The translations under genes and the position numbers were made by a program. Below, piece after piece: positions 1 through 6,893 of a stretch of 9,087 nt of DNA (the stretch's first letter is position 1; the number at the start of each line of letters is the position of its first letter). The DNA lies in NCBI GenBank assembly GCA_022785155.1, contig JALFRH010000100.1:1-9087 (forward strand), read 5' to 3'. The notes beneath the pieces were generated by a model, which was not told the origin of the DNA, ran no database searches, and was given only the letters and a program-made list of their open reading frames with translations. The DNA is from Spirochaetales bacterium (GTDB lineage Bacteria; Spirochaetota; Spirochaetia; Sphaerochaetales; Sphaerochaetaceae).

Positions 1-81
1 ATCGTTTTCATGATCCTTTCACAAATCGGTGTATTCAGAATGATTGGAGCAAGAATAAAGAAATCCAAGGAGAGCAAGTAA
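1..81 (+). CDS. C-terminal end of a probable membrane permease (partial)
   Basis: An open frame enters from the left edge and stops at TAA 79-81, giving 26 residues. It has a hydrophobic stretch (IVFMILSQIGVF) followed by a strongly basic tail (two Arg, five Lys). This is the pattern of a last transmembrane helix with a cytoplasmic C-terminus under the positive-inside rule. The next gene starts one base after this stop and its Shine-Dalgarno lies inside this frame, so the two are almost certainly cotranscribed. Because a sugar oxidoreductase and two sugar isomerases follow, a sugar transporter permease (for example of an ABC system) is the natural guess, but the family cannot be assigned from this tail alone. 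Confidence 0.6.
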   Translation: MVFMILSQIGVFRMIGARIKKSKESK

Positions 82-82
82 T

Positions 83-1144
83 ATGAAGACAGTAGGATAT
101 GGAATCATCGGCTGCGGCATGATCAGTGAAATCCATGCCAAGGCCCTCTCTGAAATCCCAGAAGCAAAGCTTATTGCAGGCTTCGACCCGGTTCCAGGAA
201 GAGCCGCTGCATTCGGCGAGAAGTTCGGATGTATCGGCTACGACAACTTTGAAGAGTTTCTTGCCAACAGCGATATTGAAGCTGTGACAGTTGCAACTCC
301 ATCAGGCCTTCACCTTCAGGGTGCACTGGGTGCAATCAATGCCGGCAAAAACGTAATTGTGGAAAAACCAATTGAAATCACCCTTGAAAGAGTCGACCAG
401 ATAATCAAGGCTGCAGAGGAAAAGGGTGTAATTCTGGGAGGTATCTTCCACTCAAGATACTTCGAGATTCCTCAACTTATCAAGAAGACGATCGAATCCG
501 GAAGACTTGGAACCATTGCCATGGCAGACGCTCAGGTAAAGTGGTACAGAAGCCAGGAGTATTATGACTCAGGAAAATGGAGAGGAACCTGGGCTTTGGA
601 TGGTGGTGGGGCTCTTATGAACCAGTCCATCCATGCCATCGACCTTCTTTCCTGGTTCATGGGACCTATCAAGGAAATCTCAGGTAGATGCGAGACCCTG
701 GCCCACGAGAGAATCGAAGTCGAAGACACTGCAGTTGCTACATGCAGATTCGAAAACGGTGCTCTCGGCGTCATCGAAGGAACAACCTGCGCTTGGCCAG
801 GCTTCTTGAAGAGAATCGAAATCTGTGGAAGCGAAGGCACCATCGTCATGGAAGAAGAAAGCCTCAAGGTTTGGGAAATGAAGAATCCTACACCAGAGGA
901 TGAGGAAATCGTAAGAAAGTACATTGGAAAGGAAAGCGCACAGAACGGTGGCGCAGGAGATCCTTCCACTCTCGGTTACGAAGGCCATAAGCTTGAACTG
1001 GAGGACTTTACTGCTGCTGTAAGAGACAAGAGAAAGCCTCTTGTGGATGGATACGAAGCAAGAAAGGCAGTGGAGATCATCGAGGCCATCTACAAGTCAA
1101 GTAAACTTGGCGGAAAAGTGGTTACTCTTCCTCTGGAGGTATAA
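83..1144 (+). CDS. Gfo/Idh/MocA-family NAD(P)-dependent sugar oxidoreductase
   Basis: 353 residues, a normal length for the family. The N-terminal Rossmann domain (about 1-120) opens with the dinucleotide loop GIIGCG at residues 7-12 and contains the family's EKP motif with the expected catalytic lysine at K95. The C-terminal alpha/beta substrate domain (about 125-350) has the typical WRGTWALDGGGALMNQ stretch, followed by SIHAIDLL, giving H184 and D187 as likely active-site residues. Such enzymes oxidise or reduce a sugar, polyol or amino-sugar hydroxyl in the cytoplasm; the substrate cannot be read from the sequence. The start is supported by AAGGAG at 67-72, ten bases upstream. It lies one base after the preceding stop, and the next gene begins at the base after its own stop. 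All 14 Arg codons I checked are AGA, unlike the mixed usage in neighbouring genes, which suggests high expression. Confidence 0.93.
   Translation: MKTVGYGIIGCGMISEIHAKALSEIPEAKLIAGFDPVPGRAAAFGEKFGCIGYDNFEEFLANSDIEAVTVATPSGLHLQGALGAINAGKNVIVEKPIEITLERVDQIIKAAEEKGVILGGIFHSRYFEIPQLIKKTIESGRLGTIAMADAQVKWYRSQEYYDSGKWRGTWALDGGGALMNQSIHAIDLLSWFMGPIKEISGRCETLAHERIEVEDTAVATCRFENGALGVIEGTTCAWPGFLKRIEICGSEGTIVMEEESLKVWEMKNPTPEDEEIVRKYIGKESAQNGGAGDPSTLGYEGHKLELEDFTAAVRDKRKPLVDGYEARKAVEIIEAIYKSSKLGGKVVTLPLEV
1135..1140 (+). promoter_or_regulatory. Shine-Dalgarno for the first isomerase, inside the oxidoreductase gene
   Basis: GGAGGT lies 4 bases before GTG 1145 and 10 bases before an in-frame TTG at 1151. 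The GTG follows the preceding TAA with no gap. The spacing slightly favours TTG 1151, which would give a product two residues shorter. The site indicates coupled translation of the two genes. Confidence 0.6.
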
Positions 1145-2038
1145 GTGTCCTTGAAAGACTACAGAAATAGACTTGCAGGTTTTGCAGACGAAGCTGAAGA
1201 TTCAATCTTGGGACAGTGTGCCGCCCTTAAGAGGCTTGGCTGGTCCAACATCGAGCTTAGGACTGTAGACAAGAAGCAGATTGTGGACCTTTCCGAGGAA
1301 GAATTCCACTTTGTATTGGATACACTCTCATCTGAGGGTGTATCTGTCTGTTCCTTGGGCTCCAACGTAGCCAACTGGGGACAGTCCATCCTCGCTCCCT
1401 TTGAAGAAACCAAAGCTCTTGTGGAAAAGACTGCAGTAAGGGCCAAGCTTCTTGGTGCAAAGTTTGTAAGGATCATGAGTTTCAGTATCCTTACTGACGA
1501 AAAGGGAAGAGTTTTGGAGGACCAGAAGGAAGAAGAGCGTTTCATGCGCCTTAGGTGGCTGGTGGACAAGTTCCAGGAATATGGAGTTGTTCCAGTCCAT
1601 GAAAACTGCTTCACCTATGGCGGCCTCAGCCTTGAGCACAGTCTGAAACTGGTGGAGAAAGTACCTGGTCTGAAGCTTGTCTTCGATACAGGAAACCCTC
1701 CTATCGACGTAGATGTCCGTACTCCATACCCCTACTCTTATCAGAGTTCCTGGGAGTTCTACTCCGCCGTAAAGCCATACATCGCCCATGTCCATATCAA
1801 GGACAGCTGGAAAGATGAAAACGGGAAGGAGCACTACACTTTCCCTGGAGAAGGAAAGGGAGACGTTATGCGCATTGTCTCAGACCTGGAAAATAGCGGT
1901 TACAACGGCTATTATTCCATGGAGCCCCACATGGCTGTGGTTTTCCATGATAAGAGCGTCGAGGCAAGTAAAGATGCCAGGACCGAGAACTTCGTGGAAT
2001 ATGGCAAGAGGTTTATGGACCTCCTTCAAAAAATCTAA
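1145..2038 (+). CDS. Sugar phosphate isomerase/epimerase (xylose-isomerase-like TIM barrel)
   Basis: 297 residues from a GTG start (or 295 from TTG 1151). The protein fits the AP endonuclease 2/xylose isomerase-like TIM-barrel family. The four expected divalent-metal ligands are visible at the ends of successive strands: E153 in VHEN, D181 in VFDTGN, H217 in HVHIKD and E260 in SMEPH. A GEG turn at 235-237, usual just before the last barrel segments, is also present. Members interconvert ketoses, aldoses, inosose or keto-sugar intermediates. Next to a Gfo/Idh/MocA oxidoreductase the likely role is to isomerise or epimerise the oxidised product. The active site looks complete, so it should be a working enzyme, but the substrate is unknown. 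Arg codons are mixed (AGG, AGA, CGT, CGC), unlike the gene before it. Confidence 0.9.
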   Translation: MSLKDYRNRLAGFADEAEDSILGQCAALKRLGWSNIELRTVDKKQIVDLSEEEFHFVLDTLSSEGVSVCSLGSNVANWGQSILAPFEETKALVEKTAVRAKLLGAKFVRIMSFSILTDEKGRVLEDQKEEERFMRLRWLVDKFQEYGVVPVHENCFTYGGLSLEHSLKLVEKVPGLKLVFDTGNPPIDVDVRTPYPYSYQSSWEFYSAVKPYIAHVHIKDSWKDENGKEHYTFPGEGKGDVMRIVSDLENSGYNGYYSMEPHMAVVFHDKSVEASKDARTENFVEYGKRFMDLLQKI

Positions 2039-2040
2039 CT

Positions 2041-2065
2041 ATGGGGGCATCGTAGGGTGCCCCAT
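2041..2065 (+). other. Intergenic hairpin between the two isomerase genes
   Basis: ATGGGGGCA (2041-2049) can pair with TGCCCCAT (2058-2065), with one bulged G and an 8-base loop, starting two bases after the stop codon. It is followed by ATATTTAA and not by a clean T run, so it is at best a weak terminator. An mRNA-processing or 3'-end-protecting hairpin that sets the ratio of the flanking gene products is equally possible. The downstream gene's Shine-Dalgarno (AAGGAA, 2071-2076) is outside the stem. Confidence 0.45.
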
Positions 2066-2082
2066 ATTTAAAGGAATGAAAA

Positions 2083-2850
2083 ATGGAATATGGATTCTGT
2101 ACAGGCTTTGCTTCAGTTCCTCTTTGGCAGATTGAGGAAGATATGATTCTGGATATCAAGGCCTCCGGCTACGACTACCCTGAGTTTCCTGTAATGTCAT
2201 TTGCAGAAATGAGCGAAGAAGAGTTTTCACGTTTGGAGAAAATGGCATCCGCTCCCGTTGCATGCAACCTTTTTCCTTCCTACATCCCCCTGTCGAACAA
2301 TAATAGGGATCTGGAAAAAGTACGGGAGTATCTGGACATAGCCTTCTCCCGCGCTTCCAGGCTCTCAATCGGGAAAATAATCTTTGGTAGCGGGAAGGCA
2401 AGGTCCTTCTCCTCCCCCACTACCCTGGAAGAGGGAAAGAAGAATCTATACGAAGCAATCGAGAAGGCCATTATTCCAAAGGCAAAGGAATATGGCATCA
2501 AGGTATTGGTTGAGCCATTGACCAGAGGAGAGTGCAATATAATAAATACACTCCTAGATGGATACGAGGCCGTAAAATACTTCAATGACGATAGTTTTCT
2601 TCTTATGGCAGACCTATTTCATATGAAGAACAACGGAGAGAGTCTGGAGACTCTCAGGGAGTGTCTTCCTTCCATCCGCCATATCCACATTGCAGGAAAG
2701 GACAGAGAACTGGAAGCCACAACAAAATATTCTTATCTTATCCAAGGCCTCAATCTTCTTAAGACTCTTGGCTACAATGGAACGATCTCCCTTGAAACCA
2801 AGGATGGAGACAAAAAGAAGGTTCTTCAGTGGCTTAAGACCATGATTTGA
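2083..2850 (+). CDS. Second sugar phosphate isomerase/epimerase (xylose-isomerase-like TIM barrel)
   Basis: 255 residues, somewhat short for the family but spanning the whole barrel. Expected metal ligands are present: E144 in VEPL, D177 in ADLFHM, H202 in HIHIAG and E238 in SLETK. The FGSGKAR motif near 101-107 is common in the tagatose-3-epimerase/hydroxypyruvate-isomerase-like branch. It is clearly different from the preceding isomerase and so is not a recent tandem duplicate. ATG 2083 has AAGGAA six bases upstream. It is the last gene of the left + strand block and converges on the 818-residue fusion gene. I see no terminator of its own in the 75 bases between them. Its role is probably a second isomerisation or epimerisation step in the same sugar pathway; the substrate is unknown. 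Confidence 0.87.
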   Translation: MEYGFCTGFASVPLWQIEEDMILDIKASGYDYPEFPVMSFAEMSEEEFSRLEKMASAPVACNLFPSYIPLSNNNRDLEKVREYLDIAFSRASRLSIGKIIFGSGKARSFSSPTTLEEGKKNLYEAIEKAIIPKAKEYGIKVLVEPLTRGECNIINTLLDGYEAVKYFNDDSFLLMADLFHMKNNGESLETLRECLPSIRHIHIAGKDRELEATTKYSYLIQGLNLLKTLGYNGTISLETKDGDKKKVLQWLKTMI

Positions 2851-2887
2851 GAATATACTCGATTCCACTTTTAAGGAAATAGATATT

Positions 2888-2919
2888 AAAAAAGGCCCCG
2901 AGGAAAACTCTTCGAGGCC
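2888..2919 (-). terminator. Rho-independent terminator of the minus-strand block
   Basis: Read on the minus strand, GGCCTCGA (complement of 2912-2919) pairs with TCGGGGCC (complement of 2894-2901) with one G-T wobble. The stem continues after one mismatch into G-C around a T-rich loop, and is followed by six T (complement of 2888-2893). It begins 7 bases after the stop codon of the fusion gene. On the + strand the stem has no T run after it, so it should act mainly in the minus direction. Confidence 0.85.
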
Positions 2920-2925
2920 AGACTA

Positions 2926-5382
2926 TCACTTAAGTCCAAGTATGCTCTCAGACTCGTCTTTCATCTTATACTTGAGAATCTTACCCGCTGCGTTCATAGG
3001 GAAGTCCTTGGTGAAGATGAAATATCTGGGGACCTTATGACGGGCCATGCTCTTCAGACCATAAGCCTTCATCTCATTTTCATCTGAAGTCTCTCCTTCG
3101 TGGAGAATAACCCAGGCACAAGCCTCTTCTCCATAGACATCATCCTTTACGCCTACAACCTGTACATCCTTGATCTTAGGATTGGTGAGATAGAACTCTT
3201 CTATCTCCCTTGGATACAGGTTCTCTCCTCCTCTTATAATCATATCCTTTAGTCTTCCGGTGACTTTATAGTATCCATCAGGAGTTCTGCAGCAAATATC
3301 ACCTGTGTGGAGCCAGCCGTCTTTGTCTATGGTCTGGGCAGTAGCTTCAGGCATCTTGTAGTATCCCTTCATAATATTGAAGCCCCTTGCAACGAACTCG
3401 CCGTTCACTCCATCAGGAAGGTCTTCCCCGGTCTCAGGGTCGATTATCTTGCACTCAACACCTGGGAAGGCGCTGCCTACTGTCTCCGTCCTATGTTCAA
3501 GGTCCTCATTGACCTCTCCCATAGTACAGCCGGGAGAAGCCTCTGTCTGACCATATACAGAGAGTATCTCCTTCATGTTCATCTCCACGCTGGCTCTCTT
3601 CATCAGCTCTGGAGGGCAGTTTGCTCCCGCCATGATTCCTGTTCTGATATGGGAGAAATCAGTCTTCGGGAAATCCGAGTGGCTGAACATGGCCACGAAC
3701 ATGGTAGGAACACCATTGAAGCAGGTGATCTTTTCCTCTGTTATACAGGAAAGGGATGATTTGGGAGAGAAGTATGGAATAGGACAAAGGGTTCCTCCAT
3801 GGGTCATCATGCTGGTCATGGAAAGGACCATGCCGAAGCAATGGAACATAGGAACCTGGATCATCATTCTATCAGCTGTAGACATATCCATTCTGTCTCC
3901 AATGGTCTTTCCATTGTTGACAATATTCCTGTGGGTAAGCATGACCCCCTTGGGAAAGCCTGTGGTTCCTGATGTATACTGCATGTTACACACATCATCA
4001 GGCTTCACCAGAGACGCCCTTCTCTTCACTTCTTCAATTGGGACTTCCTTTCCCTTCTCCAGCATCTCACTCCACTCCAAGGCTCCGTCCATTTCAAAAT
4101 CGCAGGTGACGATATTCCTGAGGAAAGGAAGCCTCTCGGAGTAAAGGGGATCCCCCTTCTTTATACTCTTCAGCTCCGGGCAAAGCTCCTCTATGATGGC
4201 CTTATAGTTAATATCTTTAAGGCTCTCTATCATAACAAGGGTATGGGTATCAGACTGTCTTAAAAGGTACTCCACTTCATGGATCTTGTAAGCAGTATTT
4301 ACTGTAACCAAAACAGCTCCTATTTTGGTTGCGGCCCAGAAGGAGATGAACCACTGGGGTACGTTGGTGGCCCAAACGGCCACGTGGTAGCCAGGCTTCA
4401 CTCCCAGGGCTATAAAGGCTGCTGCAGTTCTATCTACGTCTCTTCTGAACTCCCTGTATGTCCTGGTGTAATCCAGGGTGGTATACTTGAAGGCATACTG
4501 GTCAGGATATAGGGAGACCATAGTATCCAATACGTCGCTGAATGTAGCGTCTATGGTCTTATACTTCTCCCAAGGGAAGGTTCCTGTCTTACTTCTATTT
4601 TCATAGAGGGTGAGAGAGCCTGAGTTGTCTCCCCCCTTTCTATCCATAAAGGAGACGAAGTGGGTCAGGACAATATCCGGGTCAGTGACTTCTTCGTTCC
4701 ACTCCACACTGACAAAGCCTTCATAGTTCAAAGACTTCAACGCACCCAGGAACTGGGATACAGGAAGCTTTCCTTCCCCAATAAGAACGCTTCTTTCTCC
4801 GTCGCTATCTCCAAGCCTGACAAAGCGGATATATGCACCCAGTGTCTTTATCGTTGTTTCTGCGCTTTCCGAGGAGGAGAAGAAGGTCTCCCTTGTATTC
4901 CACGCCGCTCCCAAGGAAGCGGAGGCGAAGGCGGAGAAATATGGAAGGAGGGTGCTGGTCTTCGATAACACGCCTTTGGTTTCAAAGAGGATGGATACCC
5001 CCTCCTTCACAGCCTTCTCGGCAGCCCTCTTATACTTCTCTACGAGAACACTGGGCTCCACCAAGGAAGAGAGGGATACGATTACATTCTCTATTCCTGA
5101 TACAGAAGCAATGTCTATATACTGGATGAGAGTATTCTCATCGGCTATTTTATCATCAAGATCAATGGGATAAGTAAGGGCGGCCACTTCCAAAGAATGG
5201 GAAGAGAGCCTGCTCTTGGAGGCGCTGAGACCGTCGGTACGAAGAACGGAGTCCTTATGCTCCTTTCTCTCCTCCAGCGCATCATAAATTTCAAAGCCAT
5301 CCAGGCCATATTCACTGGCCATTCTGCAGAGGGAAAGGAATGATGGCTTCTTTACATCTTTTGTTGAGAATGAGAGCTTCAT
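2926..5382 (-). CDS. Fusion: TIM-barrel isomerase-like domain + acyl-CoA synthetase (AMP-binding)
   Basis: 818 residues in one uninterrupted frame. Residues 1-250 resemble a sugar phosphate isomerase/epimerase TIM barrel, with E134 (LFETKG), the IGEG turn (201-204) and E227 (VSVEW). The usual metal-binding Asp and His are replaced by N162 (AAWNT) and R189 (RFVRL). Residues about 270-818 form a complete ANL-superfamily acyl-CoA ligase. Visible motifs are the P-loop YTSGTTGFPKG (469-479), YGQTEASPG (610-618), HTGD (692-695), TGRLKDMIIRGGENLYPREIE (708-728, cut here only by description) and the catalytic lysine K801 in AAGKILK. The ligase would activate a carboxylic acid with ATP and CoA via an acyl-AMP in the cytoplasm; chain length is unknown, and the sequence style is that of medium-chain acyl-CoA synthetases. 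GAGGAGG sits 10 bases before ATG 5382. The start overlaps the preceding stop as ATGA. Confidence 0.92.
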   Translation of the reverse strand: MKLSFSTKDVKKPSFLSLCRMASEYGLDGFEIYDALEERKEHKDSVLRTDGLSASKSRLSSHSLEVAALTYPIDLDDKIADENTLIQYIDIASVSGIENVIVSLSSLVEPSVLVEKYKRAAEKAVKEGVSILFETKGVLSKTSTLLPYFSAFASASLGAAWNTRETFFSSSESAETTIKTLGAYIRFVRLGDSDGERSVLIGEGKLPVSQFLGALKSLNYEGFVSVEWNEEVTDPDIVLTHFVSFMDRKGGDNSGSLTLYENRSKTGTFPWEKYKTIDATFSDVLDTMVSLYPDQYAFKYTTLDYTRTYREFRRDVDRTAAAFIALGVKPGYHVAVWATNVPQWFISFWAATKIGAVLVTVNTAYKIHEVEYLLRQSDTHTLVMIESLKDINYKAIIEELCPELKSIKKGDPLYSERLPFLRNIVTCDFEMDGALEWSEMLEKGKEVPIEEVKRRASLVKPDDVCNMQYTSGTTGFPKGVMLTHRNIVNNGKTIGDRMDMSTADRMMIQVPMFHCFGMVLSMTSMMTHGGTLCPIPYFSPKSSLSCITEEKITCFNGVPTMFVAMFSHSDFPKTDFSHIRTGIMAGANCPPELMKRASVEMNMKEILSVYGQTEASPGCTMGEVNEDLEHRTETVGSAFPGVECKIIDPETGEDLPDGVNGEFVARGFNIMKGYYKMPEATAQTIDKDGWLHTGDICCRTPDGYYKVTGRLKDMIIRGGENLYPREIEEFYLTNPKIKDVQVVGVKDDVYGEEACAWVILHEGETSDENEMKAYGLKSMARHKVPRYFIFTKDFPMNAAGKILKYKMKDESESILGLK

Positions 5383-6785
5383 TTGTTGCGGCCCTCCTCA
5401 AAGGCAATCTTATTGAGAGCGTTGATATATGCTCTGATGGATGCTCCGCAGATATCTGTAGAAAGACCGTTTCCACTGTAGAGGCGGCCCTCGGATCTAA
5501 GGCGTACAAGAGCTGAACCCAAAGCTTCCTTTCCTTCTGTCACAGCCTGGATCTGGAAGTCATCCAACTCATAGTGGTGGCCGATGCAGGTTTCAATGGC
5601 CTTGAAGGCGCTGTCGATGGGACCGTCACCTGTGGCGACGCCGCTGAGAGTGCCGTTTTCATCTTCAAGAATTATATTGGAAACAGCGTTGACCATATTG
5701 GATATGGTTGAAACATAACTTTTGAGAGTGTATGTGGCGGGAACCTGCATAGCCGAGGAAGCAACCACAGCCTCAAGCTCCTTGGCTCCGATGCTGCTCT
5801 TTTTCTCTGTAAGCCTCTTTACTGCGTCATATACTTTCTTCTCATCCTCGCTTTCAAGGTCATACCCCAAACTCTTTACAGCCTCCGACACTTCTTCCTG
5901 TGTGGAAGTGGAATCCAGGAAGACTGCGCCGTCAATTAGAGAATCCCCTTCTTCCTTTACGCTCTTCTGCATGCTCTTCAATAGTGACTCTATATCGCTA
6001 TGTATTTCAGTGAACTTCAAAGAAGATCTGACACCGATTTTGTCTCCCTTTGCACGGATGGCGGAGGCAAAGTCATCTGTAGAGAGTGCCCCATTTCCTG
6101 TAATACTGCACTTGATGCCGTCGGCGCCTGCCTTCAAGGCAAAGAGAGCATCGGAGACTCCCATGGAGAGCTTGTCCGATACCTTTATGGATAGAGGAAG
6201 CTTGGTCTCTTTCTTCACTGAAGAAACGAAGGACGCCATCTCGTCACCCATCATCTCACCATTGTCATCGGAGACGGAGATACAGGTGGCACCGGATTCT
6301 TCTGCAGCCTTGATGCACTCAATGAGGAAAGGCATCTCAGCTCTCGTTGCATCCAAAGCCTCGAACTCCACTTCTTCGCTGTAGGCTCTACACTCGGAAA
6401 CCAAGGACTTGATCAGCTCCACCATCTTAGGTCCCTTCATCCGGTACAAATACTCCATCTGTACCGTAGAAACAGGAAGGGAGACCTGCAAAACTGGATG
6501 GAGGGCGGACTTGACGCACTCTGCAGCAGTCTTGATGCTCTCCTTCGTCACACCCACAGGAATAAGGATCCTGGCACCCTTTACAGATTCGGATATGGTC
6601 TTATAGACCACACTATCCTCCTTGGCCTTCTTTATAGGTGGCAGCTCGATGCAATCGGCCCCAAAACGGGAAATTGAGAGTGCAACAGATAGTTTCTCCC
6701 TGAATAGCAGCTGAGAGCTATCCTTTGTGCATAGTTCTTTTAGGGTATAATCGGAAACAGTAATTTTTCTCATATTTTTCTCCAT
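5379..6785 (-). CDS. 2-isopropylmalate-synthase-like protein with LeuA regulatory domain; catalytic metal site altered
   Basis: 468 residues from ATG 6785, chosen because AAAGGGGAA lies just upstream; an in-frame ATG at 6860 has no such site and would add an uncharged-looking, non-family 25-residue tail. Residues about 7-290 align in outline with the HMGL/LeuA TIM barrel, 290-345 with the linker subdomains, and 346-460 with the LeuA allosteric dimer domain (GDGPIDSAF at 386-394, DDFQIQAV, then STDICGAS). Key catalytic positions differ: the DTTLRDG start motif reads DYTLKEL (12-18), and the HxH metal pair reads K201-V-S203. The NGiGERAGN loop is also lost (ITGNGALST). Classical acetyl-CoA condensation is therefore doubtful, while the ligand-binding domain looks intact. 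The stop overlaps the start of the acyl-CoA ligase fusion (ATGA). Confidence 0.85.
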   Translation of the reverse strand: MEKNMRKITVSDYTLKELCTKDSSQLLFREKLSVALSISRFGADCIELPPIKKAKEDSVVYKTISESVKGARILIPVGVTKESIKTAAECVKSALHPVLQVSLPVSTVQMEYLYRMKGPKMVELIKSLVSECRAYSEEVEFEALDATRAEMPFLIECIKAAEESGATCISVSDDNGEMMGDEMASFVSSVKKETKLPLSIKVSDKLSMGVSDALFALKAGADGIKCSITGNGALSTDDFASAIRAKGDKIGVRSSLKFTEIHSDIESLLKSMQKSVKEEGDSLIDGAVFLDSTSTQEEVSEAVKSLGYDLESEDEKKVYDAVKRLTEKKSSIGAKELEAVVASSAMQVPATYTLKSYVSTISNMVNAVSNIILEDENGTLSGVATGDGPIDSAFKAIETCIGHHYELDDFQIQAVTEGKEALGSALVRLRSEGRLYSGNGLSTDICGASIRAYINALNKIAFEEGRNK

Positions 6786-6893
6786 ATAATTTCCCCTTTG
6801 GGGGCGTGTATTTCTATGGAAAAACAAAAGTGAGTACTTGGTCAATCGGGATTTATACAAAAAATTGTATTTTTATTATTTCCTTATTCAAAA
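6786..6893 (-). promoter_or_regulatory. AT-rich gap before the LeuA-like gene with small dyads
   Basis: 108 bases separate the TerB-like gene from the LeuA-like gene. The stretch is strongly AT-rich. It holds an inverted repeat ATACAA-AAAA-TTGTAT (6855-6870), and CCCC/GGGG arms (6793-6804) that include the purine-rich ribosome-binding run. On the minus strand TATAAA (complement of 6852-6857) and TTGACC (complement of 6840-6845) resemble promoter boxes, but neither has a partner at good spacing. An internal promoter is plausible and not demonstrated. Confidence 0.3.

Noticed and set aside
1328..1834. Minus-strand open frame within the first isomerase gene
   Set aside because: It is antisense to the conserved barrel motifs and its translation matches nothing I recognise.
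3575..4144. Open frame on the + strand opposite the acyl-CoA ligase domain
   Set aside because: It lies opposite conserved ligase motifs, and its translation shows no recognisable domain.
5722..6384. Long open frame on the + strand opposite the LeuA-like gene (about 220 codons)
   Set aside because: It is Ser/Thr/Phe-rich low-complexity translation of the antisense strand, lies entirely inside a gene with clear family motifs, and has no supporting start signal that I can see.
6786..6860. N-terminal extension of the LeuA-like protein from ATG 6860
   Set aside because: The extra 25 residues do not resemble the family and the ATG has no good ribosome-binding site, while ATG 6785 does.
6855..6870. 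ATACAA-AAAA-TTGTAT as a terminator
   Set aside because: The stem is only six weak A-T-rich pairs. Read in the minus direction of the flanking genes it is followed by AAAT and no T run, so it is not a convincing terminator.
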